Assembly: GCA_900155495.1 (NCBI GenBank)
Contig: FTLJ01000672.1
Span: 1-21,968, forward strand
Direction of reading: 5' to 3'
Length of the DNA stretch: 21,968 nt
Origin: Porogramme epimiltina
Lineage: Eukaryota > Basidiomycota > Agaricomycetes > Polyporales > Polyporaceae
The first letter of the stretch is position 1. Each line of letters opens with the position of its first letter. This document shows, piece after piece, positions 1 to 9,300 of this stretch. Both the position numbers and the translations under genes were made by a program. The notes beneath the pieces are model-generated. The model made no database searches. It was not told the origin of the DNA and saw only the letters and a program-made list of their open reading frames with translations.

Positions 1-586
1 ACAGGCCTCCTAGCACGGTCTTCCTCAGATCAGACCTGGCTCGTATAGGCGCAGCAGAAGACGTGACGGTGATCCCGTCCGACTCCACAGCAGACGACAC
101 TTCGTGTGCAGAAGACAGACTTGCTACGATCTCTAGTTGGCCAGGTTGCGCATCTGAAGAATCGGTGACGATGGGATTGGTCGAGACAGGTGCAGTCGAA
201 ACTAGTTCCTCGGATCCATGGAGCTGGCGAGCTTCACCGGAAGCGGTTGTCGACGAGGAAAACGCGAGGAGATGGGAGGATGAGGCAGCTGCCGGTGCCA
301 CCGAAGCCCGTGATGTTGACGCGCCGTCGTTTGGGACAGGCGGTAGAGGGGGAGGAGGGGGCGGAGCATCCGCGGACAGTAGACTGGAGGTTTGTGCAGC
401 GGATTGACTTTGTGAGGGGTCTTGGCTCGAGAGGTCCCGTCGGCTAGTTGGTTTACCGCGTCGAGTGCCTATCTTTGGTAAATCGGTGGATGTCCCAGGA
501 GTGGAGCCCGCGGACGGCCGTTCGGAGTCCGATCCCCTGCTGAGTTTACTCTTCACTTTGTTCTTCAGTTTCCTGACATGCCGCAT
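1..586 (-). CDS. NLR gene A, N-terminal part (partial, runs off left edge)
   Basis: The minus strand is open from an ATG at 586 to the window edge: 195 codons with no stop in GC-rich DNA. The first residues, MRHVRKLKNKVKSKL, match the start of gene B (MRRLKKLKNKVKTKF), and the DNA around both start codons aligns, which fixes the start. Residues 1-15 form a basic, probably amphipathic helix. The rest is low-complexity Ser/Thr/Pro/Ala linker, including a run of six prolines near residues 75-80 (APPPPPPLPPVP), and is probably disordered. The helical bundle, NACHT and WD40 parts expected from gene B would lie beyond the edge, so the NLR identity rests on homology to gene B's N-terminus and on the shared upstream flank. 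The linker is already longer than gene B's (about 130 residues) and has little residue identity to it. Confidence 0.75.
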   Translation of the reverse strand, partial: MRHVRKLKNKVKSKLSRGSDSERPSAGSTPGTSTDLPKIGTRRGKPTSRRDLSSQDPSQSQSAAQTSSLLSADAPPPPPPLPPVPNDGASTSRASVAPAAASSSHLLAFSSSTTASGEARQLHGSEELVSTAPVSTNPIVTDSSDAQPGQLEIVASLSSAHEVSSAVESDGITVTSSAAPIRARSDLRKTVLGGL

Positions 587-2000
587 ATCGTGCAAGAGGA
601 TGGAGATGGCGAGGAACGTCGGCAGAAGGCGGAAGAAAGTGGGAAGTCGCGATGGCGGAGGCACTCCGTGGATGTGAGGGGAGGGGCAATCGATACAAGG
701 TTCGCAGATAAAGCGACCGAGGAGCGTGATGGCTCCTTAGGGCGTGGTCGCGCGCGGGGATAGTCACGGGGTGCACGCAGCTAGGCCCGGAAGAAGCTGC
801 TGACCGGCGTTATGAAGGCGGAGACTTCGGTGACGTGGGACGATGGAAGAGCAGCGGCTAAGCGAGGCTGTGGAACCCGCAAGTAGTGTGGAATCGTAGA
901 TGAACGAGGACTCGCGCCATGCAGTATTTCAAGGATGAAAGGAGTTTATTATATTATGCAATACATGCCTGGATTCCGGGTCAGACACGATTATCGCTCT
1001 GCTTGAGCGCACGTACCCACGAAGGATTCGAAGACACGCCGCATGATCAACGCCTACATCTTTCTCCCCCATATTCCCGCAGACTTCTAGTGGAAACAAG
1101 GGCCCTTCGACGTTTAATGAACTCACACGCCGCCCCTCCCGCACGACTCCGCTCCAGTCCCCTTCAGGTTCCACGAGGAGCGCGACCCGTTGGTGAAATG
1201 GCGGCTTCCTGGTTTTGTAGCTTCATTCGAGGATGCGGGAGGTTCTTGTGAAACGCCTATATACTATGTGTGACGATAGGCATGCAGCGTGAGTGGGTGC
1301 GTGTGCATGTTTAGCCCAGGAACGAGTATTTGCCATGGGTGCTGAGTGTCTGTAGCCGCGAAGCTTCATGAGGCGAAGTCGACAGTGATGGAGGTGTACG
1401 CCGGAGGACCCGGATGGCGGTTGGGCAGCGGCCGTCTGCCCAAGGCCTTTTCATGGAGAACGATGAAGGTAGGGGAGACAGAGTCCAGGATTCACTGAGG
1501 CAGACGATCTGTCGGGGATTTGTGGCTGTACGAACACGGTAGTGTTGAGGAAGGGGGGCGGAAGCGGTGGACGAGAGGGCAGGCCGAAGCCGGTGGAAAC
1601 GAGGGCACGGTGCGCTCAGGAAGTGCTCGCCGAGGCGTATGGGAGGCGTCGGCGCAGCTGAAGAACCAGGCTCGCCAATCGCGAACAGAGGAGAAGGGTC
1701 GCCGCCGAGTGCGCCAGGACTTGATCGAAGCTTGCGGGTGGGCGATCCGATTGACGCGGGAGCCAGGACACCTGCCACAGCAGACTGGAGGAAGCAGCTG
1801 AAGCAGGGCGTGGCCCAGCCCGCGAGAGTGTGGGTACTGGGATCCACTACAGTCGTCTCAGCCGAAAAGAAGAGTCTGCAAGACGGGGGTTCGAGGGGGG
1901 GCGCCCCGCCGGCGAGTCTGGGCCCCAGCCAACAGTCCCGTGACTGTGACGGATGACGCCATCCCGTCCGACTCCCAGGCCCGGCCACCACCGCCCGGCG
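587..2000. repeat. Duplicated NLR 5' flank, copy 1
   Basis: This stretch aligns collinearly, with small indels, to about 11523-13030. Anchors include the start-codon region, a block around 950-985, a block around 1060-1105, GATCGAAGC near 1723 and the ACGGATGA block near 1950. The offset drifts from 10936 to about 11027. Identity is patchy, roughly 70-78% by eye. It shows that genes A and B arose by tandem duplication of a unit including at least 1.4 kb of upstream DNA. A 267-codon minus-strand open frame at 1311-2114 is not kept in the other copy, so I do not call it a gene. Confidence 0.7.
707..840 (-). promoter_or_regulatory. Conserved promoter elements upstream of gene A
   Basis: Two short elements sit at the same distance from the start codon as in gene B. 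One is TTTATC (minus strand, 712-707, 121 nt upstream), with CCTTGTAT just downstream of it; it may serve as a weak TATA box. The other is TGACGTGGGA (plus-strand reading, 831-840, 245 nt upstream), which contains an ACGT core of the kind bound by bZIP factors. The surrounding sequence has diverged by roughly a quarter, so the fixed spacing is notable. The promoter role is inferred. Confidence 0.4.
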
Positions 2001-3240
2001 CCCGGCAGTCGTGCTCGCCGGGCCCGCTGTTTGCCTCCAAGTCTTCGCTTGTGTATTGTCGTCCCGACTCCCGACGCCGTGCTCTTCTTTTCCTACGCAC
2101 CGTCTTGTCCTCAAACACGGCCTCTCTACATGCTATTTCTCCCATCCACCTCCCTCAATGAAGTTTTCCCGTCCTGCAAGCAGCGCCTCAGGCCTCAAGG
2201 GTCACCATCGGCGTCACTGCACCTATCCTTCCACCTCCTCCACCTCCTCCTTCTGCCCCCATGTATAGGAATGTGGACCGCAGCCGACGATCGTACAGAG
2301 AGGCGTCCCTGATGCGTCATGCGTCAGAGAACGCGCCGCCGTCTCTATGAGTGACGAAAGTCATGTTGGGTTCGTTGTTCCTCTATTGTGCACCTCTGAG
2401 ACGGCAACGTTGATACCATGTCTTCATGCACGTATACTTCATAGGTGAACACCACAGGCTGTACGCTCACTGGGCTGTGAACTCTACAAAGGAACGGCGT
2501 GTCTGCTCTTTGCGCCTGTAGTATTGAGGTTCAAGGTCGCCGCCAAATATTGGGATGGCAACTCAGTAGACGGTACGTATTCTCTATATTGGGCAGAACA
2601 ATGCTCTTAATGGAGTTGTGCAGTCCCCACCGTGCTGGGAACATCCCTCCGCCGGACCCCCGAGGTGCGCGTCCGTGTCCCGGATGGCCCCCCTCACCGC
2701 CAGCGACACCCTTGCGTTAGCATCGTTCTTCTGCTATTCCGCATGTGAGTCATCTATTTCCTACCTCAATGCAGACACATCCCTATCATCACTAGCAGTG
2801 ACTCCTTTGGAAGAAACTGTGCTTCTATGACTCTTCAATTCCCTCACGACGATGCCGTCTTAATTGAAGGAGGTAGGGCGGAAATTCCCCCAGGCTGGCG
2901 GTGAATAGTGAAGTGAGGCATGGGTAGTTGGTGAGTTCGCATGCATGGTTTCACTGTCGTACTTACACTAATACCGCTTGAGTGACCAGTGCCGCTTCCA
3001 ATGTCCCGAGATCTCCTCACCGCCTGGTCGTTCGTCCCGTCACTCGCATCTCCTCAAACCTCAGTCATCACTCCCACACGCCGTTGGATTAGGCCGAGAA
3101 CTTCCGGCTTGCATGGCGATATCGCCTCAAAGGGTTGCAGTCTCCATCTACGAGTAAGCTCCTACATGCGAAGTAGACTTCACACGTCAGGCTCATTACA
3201 ACTCTGTAGGCGCATGATCCCAGCTCCATCGTCCCCAAAA
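2001..3240. other. Unique spacer, no gene supported
   Basis: No open frame here has convincing protein character, and no flank repeat extends into it. There is a short pyrimidine-rich stretch with CCACCTCCT-type units around 2230-2262. A 13-base string, GTGTAAGTACGAC on the minus strand, occurs twice (near 2957 and 3246). It contains a GTAAGT splice donor and may mark the edges of decayed exons belonging to the remnant at 3250-3823. Confidence 0.4.
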
Positions 3241-3249
3241 TCAGTCGTA

Positions 3250-3823
3250 CTTACACGTCAGATAACCGCCGACGGGGGTGCGCTTACTTTCATCCGCGCT
3301 CTCGAACACCGGAAGAGAATGATGATGCGACCCACGTCGGTCACGAAAGGGTTGCGCGGCGCATGGGGTTTGGTCATCGTTTAACGGCAGACAGTCGTAT
3401 CCATCACACTCGGCGTCGCTGGTGGACCTTTGCGAGCCCGAGCATTATGTCCTTGTGAGTGTTTGCTCCCGTCGGACACGTCGATCGCGACTCAAAATTG
3501 TCGAAGGTGCAGCGTGCGACATATGCATCCTGGCGAACATTTTTCTATTAGATTCGTGGTGCTGACCAGGAATCTCCAGCTCAATATCAAACTCGTCTCC
3601 CCGCCCTGCACAGGTAGACGTGCACCCCCTCTGCAGGTGCTGCCATTGCTGCATCGCTGACGGAGATGTTTAGAGCGCCCCCCCGTCGTCTCCGCTCTGG
3701 CTCTGGGCAAGGTTCGAGAAGCCTTATACATACACCCTTTTCAATGTCCCAAATCTCCTGCACCTCGCACACGAGAAGTACCGTGGATAGTACGTCGAGC
3801 CCGCTCGGACGCTCAGGCGAGAA
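3250..3823 (-). pseudogene. WD40-like coding remnant with frame breaks
   Basis: On the minus strand, after a CTAACAG acceptor ending at 3824, a frame begins FSPERPSGLDVLSTV and continues into EIWDIEKGVCIRLLEP. The FSP...WD pattern is that of a WD40 blade. About 40 residues on comes a second blade-like stretch (NISVSDAAMAAPAEGVHVYL), which breaks near 3600. It resumes one frame over as GDEFDIELEIPGQ and runs to 3445. A third minus frame (about 3432-3250, including DAECDGYDCLPLNDDQTP) ends at a possible GT donor near 3252. The changes of frame without clear introns suggest decay, though a small spliced gene is possible. It lies between NLR genes A and B on the same strand, so it may be debris of another NLR copy. 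No unit-length gene remains. Confidence 0.35.
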
Positions 3824-5234
3824 CTGTTAGCTCATGCCGTGGTGCCACAGGTCGCGTATGATGAGACGGCATAAGAGGCACCGCGGCGCTCGCGATGGAG
3901 CAGTCCACTCAAAGAGCGCCATTTCTTAGGTTCTGTGTAATTTGTAACAACGCATATATATTTATTGTCTCCTCTACGTATGCACTGGGAAGTGTACTGT
4001 ACGGCCACAGACGTTTGAGGCAACACCCTCAACAACCATTTTTCTCCAGCGTTCCGCCGGGCATGCCACACCATCCTTCCTCCGCGCGCCGTTGTCCTCA
4101 AACCTGGAGTCATCAACGCCACGTTCTGAGGTTACACTGTACACATCGTGCCTACAAGCTCTCCCGCTCGCTGCGCGCACCTCGCGGCTGTCATCCATCA
4201 CTAGAGCTCACCAACAACGGCCCGGTCAGGAGTGTGACGCAAACGCAGAGGGGGCGGCCGGACGGCCGTCGTGGTGAGCCAAGCGAGCAACGGCGGCACG
4301 AGGGTGGTATCTTCGCGCGCGCCGCTGCCCGATTCAGCTGTGGTGAGGTGTCGTTGGAAGCGCGCGAGGGGCGCCGCGAGAATTGTGGTTGGTGGTATAA
4401 GAGGCGGGCATCAGCCTCAGCCGGGCGCGCTTCTGCACGCGTTGTTCGAGTTACAGCATGGACGGCCGCTGGAGATGGGCTCGGGGGCCGGAGCAGGGGG
4501 GCGGATAGAAGTGGATGTGGATGGCCTCGCGAGAGGGTGGGCGCGCACGCGAGTTGGTCGCGCGATGAGCCAGCGTGGTTGAATGCATGGCCCTCCGCGG
4601 CCGCGGGGAGTGTGATGGGGTTCACCGGGCTTGGCGTTTTCTTCCTTTACGCTCTCCTACGACGCGCGGATATCTGAAAGCAATGGACCTTCAAATTAGG
4701 AAGCGAGTGTCCAGCAACGCCGCGGGCGCGGAGAGGTGAGCGCGGCGCGCTTGGACGCCGTGTCGCGCGCGCGCCCGAGCGCGACCCTGCCGACAGCATC
4801 CGCAACCTCTCCTAAGTAGCAAAGTGACGATCGCGGGGTCGTGGATAGCCAGGAAGCTGGTTAGTGTGGCAGCTCGCGGGGTGCGGCCGCCCTGCACGAG
4901 CGCGCGCGCGAAGGTGTACTGGTCGCGCGCAGCCCATGCTCGCGGGCAGGTGTCGCCCAGAGAGCCCGGCCGTGGCGCTACGCGCGGAGCCCTTACGTTG
5001 TCCCTCGTGCGTGCGTATGCGCGATCGGTCCAACTGGGAGGGCGCGGCGGGCGGACGCGCTCTGAGGCAGGGTGAGCATTCGTAGCCGCTGCCCTGCACG
5101 ACCACGATCCGAGCGCGCGTCGGTAGGCAGGGTGCGGCGCGAAATGCGTGCGGCCTTCAGTGGTCGGGCGTGGCAGCCGGTCCGCGCGGTGGGCATATGG
5201 GAAAGGGACGATGGGCGGGCTTTGCGCAGGGCGC

Positions 5235-5244
5235 GCATATATGC
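5235..5244. promoter_or_regulatory. Conserved palindrome GCATATATGC
   Basis: This is a perfect 10-bp palindrome inside the GC-rich 3' flank repeat, followed by CACTTTGAGAGAT. The same block occurs in the other copy at 20454-20465, where the palindrome extends to 12 bp. An AT palindrome kept within strongly GC-rich DNA could be a TATA-type promoter or a protein-binding site. No use has been shown. Confidence 0.3.
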
Positions 5245-5409
5245 ACTTTGAGAGATCGCATGGCAAGCGCGCGAGGCGGGGGCGGTCTAGTGGCGCGGAT
5301 GCCTCGCAGGACGGCAAGGAGCTCAGGGAAGGCGGACGGACAGAGCGAGCGCCATACAGCGACCGTCTGAAGGCCCGGGGGCTGCTCTTCGCGCGGCTGT
5401 TGGTGAAAA

Positions 5410-5645
5410 GTTGTCGGCGCGCGCTTGCGGGACTAAAGGTAAGATAGTGACTCTCTTCGAAGATGTCACACGATGTATCATCGTCGGGGGCGGAGACGAG
5501 GCGACGTATATGGCGAGTTGCACTGGGACCTGAGAGAAAGTTCGCCCTAGCCGTGCAGTATGCGCAGGTGCCGAGCGCTGAGATTTGAGAGGGAACGACG
5601 AGACGCAGAGATCGGGACGGGTCCACAAGAGCGCCATCCCGGGAG
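5410..5645. other. About 230-bp segment present only in copy 1 of the 3' flank
   Basis: The flanks (GCTGTTGGTGAA on the left, GGCGGAGCGCGTG on the right) are adjacent, about 30 bp apart, in the other copy near 20617-20660. The segment carries no open frame of note and no obvious target-site duplication, so I cannot tell insertion in this copy from deletion in the other. It is the largest indel between the two 3' flanks. Confidence 0.55.
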
Positions 5646-6150
5646 AGGCCACTCAGCGCTCTGCAACTGGCGGAGCGCGTGCAGTAGACAGCAGCATTCA
5701 GAGGGCGTCCAACTATTAGGGATCCGATGAGAGCACTCTTGTGGAGCCCGACGGACCCGCTCGTGGCAGGCGCACGCTGGGTCGCTTATGGACGAGTCCC
5801 CGCACATACCTAGCCGTGCGCAATCACCCAGCTGCGGGGGTCAGACCAGGCTAAGGATGACAGGTGGGCATCCTTGGGGGAGCCTCTTGACTGGGGAGAA
5901 TGGGAGCACCAGGGATCCAGCGAGATAGAAGCCGCCATGCGGGCCGACGGAGGCGAACACAATCGACGTCAGCGCAGCCTGGCCACGCGCACGCAGACCG
6001 CTTCAGTGGCTGGAGACGGCGGAGACGGCACCGGCGAGCGAGTTGGCAGAGAAGAGTGTGCATAGCGCCGAGCGATTGTGGGGCAGGCGAGGATGGAAGC
6101 GCGACATCCCCAAAAGGATTACAACGCCGGAGAGACTGCTCGTCGGCGTC

Positions 6151-6159
6151 TATAAATAA
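6151..6159 (-). promoter_or_regulatory. AU-rich nonamer in the gene B 3' flank (TATA-like on plus strand)
   Basis: Read in the sense of gene B the string is TTATTTATA, 172 nt past the stop codon. It exactly fits the UUAUUUAUA class of AU-rich mRNA-decay elements. Read on the plus strand it is TATAAATAA, a good TATA box aimed into the end of gene B. The same string lies 170 nt past the stop of gene C. Which reading matters, if either, cannot be settled from sequence. Confidence 0.35.
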
Positions 6160-6330
6160 CCGAGAGGCCCGGGCCACTGGCGCTTGTCCACCGCACGGTC
6201 ATGCATCTGACATGCTTGTCGCTGAACGGCTCCGAGCGATATGGACGCTACGAACGCTGAAGAGGAGTGACGGAGACTGACTCACAGTACTAAATAGAGG
6301 TAATACAACGATAGCACCAGGAGGAATGCA

Positions 6331-9300
6331 TCACCGATCATCCGACGCGTCAACAACAACCAACCGCCCGTCATTCGTCGCAAACGCTATCTGGTCTCCG
6401 CAAATGTCCCATCCCCCACGTACCTCCCATAATGTATTGTTCGCAAACCTGTATATAGACGGAAGCCATCGCACTCTGCGGCGCTCCCCGTCGGGCCCCA
6501 CACGCCAAATCCATCCATCTGGCTGCACGTAGTAGCTCGAAAGCTGCGCTGAAGCGACATTGCCGGAAGGAGGTATGGTCTGGGAGGAGTCCCCGTCCTG
6601 CGTGGGGGGCGAGTCGAGTGGTGGGATTGAGATGTATTCGTCACACGTGACGACTGCACGACCATCCGCGGAGAGCACAATGTGGTTCACTAGACTGCTC
6701 GAACCCTCGGCGCGGGCATTAAACTCGCATAGGAGGTAAGGGGCGATCTTGTTTTCAATGGAGTCTTGGGTAGTGAGCGGTTGGGAGCTCGAGATGGGAG
6801 GATGCGTGTGAGCGACGTCCCATAGAGATGCCCTGCCCCGCTTATTTGTTCCTATCATACGCATGTCGTCCAAGGAGAATGTGATGGAGCTGATCTCGTG
6901 GGTGTGATTTAATTCCCACAAGAAGCAGTTGGATGTGAGGTCGTAGAGGCGTATAGTGGGATATCCACCGTCCCTGAGCGGTTTAGCCCAACTAGAAGAC
7001 GGGTGGGTCCATTGCAGCTCCACCTTCGTGTGCGATCCAGTTCCCAAGATAGGATTGTCGTCCAAGGATGAGAAGAGGATGTGGTCTTTCCTCGACGAGA
7101 TCGCGAGATCCCAGATCTCGCATTCCCCACGGTAGATCTCCACTACACTCCCTGTCTTTGCATCCCAACCCCGGACCGTTCCATCCAGCGAGCCCGAGAT
7201 GAGCTGCCCCAATCCCAGAGTGAAAACGGTCTGCACCACCACGTTCTCGTGTCCAAGAAGAACAGAGACTGAGTTGTTGTCTTCCCGATCATAGAGGACA
7301 ATGGAGTGATCCTCCCGGCCTGAAAGCGCGAGCCGAGACCCGTCGGACGACCATGACAACGCGGCGATCTCGGGAATGAAAGAAGTGGTGTCCGTACGCG
7401 CCATGGTGTTGACGACCTTCGAGGTCGACACGTCCCACACCTCTACCGTCCCGTCCTCAAGCGCAGCAGCGAGCACGTCGTTGTCGTGTGGCGAGAACGC
7501 GACCGCGCACACCGCACTCTGCACCCCGTCCCTCGTGGCCGCCGCGTCGCTAGAGACCCCGGGGCGGCTCGCCTGCATCACGGCCGTGTCCCAGGTGCGC
7601 GCCGTTCTCTCGTGGCAGGAGACGAGATTTGCGCCGTCGGGGGAAAATCGCAGGTGCCAGATTTCTTCCCCTCGAATCTGCTTGGATTCTCCGAGGGGCT
7701 CGCCGGTGGTGGGGTCCCAAAGACGAATTGAGGATCCGCCTTCGATGTCGCACCCGACGGCGAGGGAGGAGCCGTGAGGGGAGAAGTCGAGTGTCCAAAC
7801 GTCGCCTGGCATGTCCAGCTGCCTGAGGGGATCGGAGCCCGAGGAGGCGTCCGCGGCCCAGAGAACGACCGCCTCGCCGCCTCCGCATGCGATGATTTTG
7901 TCGTCCGGAGAAATGGCGATGTCGTTGACCTGGAAGTAGTGTTGGAGGGTGCGAACGTGGGAGGTGTCCGGGAGGGACCAGATTCTGCACGTTTTGTCTC
8001 TACTTCCGGAGAGCAAGAAGGACCCGTCATGCGAGAATGCTACAGAATTTACGTCATAAGAATGCTCATCGAGGGTAGCTATAAGCTGAATTTCCGCAGA
8101 TTCCATCTTCCACAGTTTGACAGTATTGTCCCAGGAGGCTGATGCAGCAGAGTTCCCCTGATACGAGGAGGCCACGGACCAGATGTAGCTGGAATGAGGC
8201 TTCTGCGAGGAGAGACAGACACATGTGCGAGCATCCAATAAGAGAAGAGCCCCATCCGCCAATCCGGCGAGTACATCCTTCCCGTCAGGCGAGAACGCTA
8301 CGCTGAAGACCCCGGTCTCCTCCTTGGACGAAAGGAGCTCCGCTCCTGTGCGAGCGTTCCAGAGCCGGACCGTCTGGTCTTCAGACGCAGTGACTACGCG
8401 TTCGCCATCCGGAGAATAAGCAGCGCAACGAATACAGCCAGTATGGCCCTCCATGGTGGTGACATGCGCGCTCCAACGAGTCGGGAGCCCAACCGGAATG
8501 GTAATCCTGCCATCGAGATCTTGAGTGTACACCTCTCGGAGCTTAGAGATTGACGGGCAGAATGGAAGTCCTGATGTGTACACGGCTGAAGCGGAGGTGC
8601 TGATTGCGGTATAGCAGAGACGAGTCATACGCTCGCAGTCCCCCAAAAGGTTGACAGTTTCTGTTGGTGCTTGGAGAGAGTCGGTCTAGGAAGACGAGTA
8701 AAAACGGACAAACAAAATTTAGTATAACGTCGCTACACCCGAGACCTGACACATACTGTGAGAGCACTCCGAGCTAGCTGCAGAGCTTCCACGGCGACGT
8801 CGGCCTCGCCAATAAGGCTAAGGCCCTCGAGCCAGTGCAATATGTGTGTGTCGCAGAATGCCTTGAGAAGGTCGAGAAGATCTACATCGATCTCGGAATT
8901 GTGAAAATGGTGGGCCCAATAACGCAAAGCATATCGAACATGAGAGGGAAAGTGGGTGCCAACCCGGGTAGTAAGATCGGAAATGTCCCTGTTGAGGGAA
9001 GAAATTTGCTCGGGGAGAATTTGACATATGTTCCGGCGGAGTGTTTGTGCCATTGTTTCGAAACAGCGCATTGCAAGGACCCTATGGTGTTGTCGAGGAT
9101 GAATCACCAGGTCGGTATTTGTGGGTCTAGTAGTGTCGAGGAGAAAGTCGGGGAACGAGGGATGAATGATCTGTATGACGCCGTCGCTGGAATGCGGGAG
9201 AGATACGACCGAGTGGAGTGATGTCAAGTTGCGTTCCACCGTCCCGTTACGCAAATCGAGGAAGGAGTCTAGGGCCGAGGGAGACAGCTGATCCCGCAAG

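Larger units (their letters stand above)
3940..6330. repeat. Duplicated NLR 3' flank, copy 1 (downstream of gene B)
   Basis: It aligns to about 19160-21335, downstream of gene C, in the same orientation. Anchors are TGTACGGCCAC (3999 and 19217), the block at 4537-4690 matching 19755-19908, the CATATATG palindrome, TATAAATAA near 6151, and the two stop codons. The core is very rich in CpG and GCGCGC runs, so it shows no sign of RIP-type C-to-T decay. Long open frames on both strands (for example 4691-5626 minus and 3895-4677 plus) are not convincing: between the copies the frames shift or the differences are mostly amino-acid changing. Three TATA-like strings occur in plus orientation (near 4396, 5237 and 6151). 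No known transposon protein or terminal inverted repeat is visible. Its function is unknown. Confidence 0.75.

Noticed and set aside
1311..2114. 267-codon minus-strand open frame
   Set aside because: In the duplicated copy upstream of gene B a different frame is open and the same frame is not, so there is no sign of protein constraint.
3974..4201. Small minus-strand frame shared with 19240-19420
   Set aside because: About 40 codons align in frame between the copies, but nearly all differences change the amino acid, which is the opposite of coding constraint.
3895..4677. 260-codon plus-strand open frame ending at a stop conserved in the second copy
   Set aside because: The conserved stop simply reflects very high nucleotide identity. 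The differences are not biased to third positions, and the frame is interrupted upstream in the other copy.
4691..5626. 311-codon minus-strand open frame in the 3' flank
   Set aside because: Its partner in the second copy (19865-20542) is shorter and shares the frame over only part of its length. The sequence is Arg/Pro/Ala-rich, as expected of GC-rich non-coding DNA, and shows no domain.
8543..8767. Separate minus-strand frame bridging the NACHT and WD40 exons of gene B
   Set aside because: It overlaps the 71-nt intron 8756-8686 (GTATGT to TTCCTAG), which joins the NACHT and WD40 reading frames perfectly in phase.
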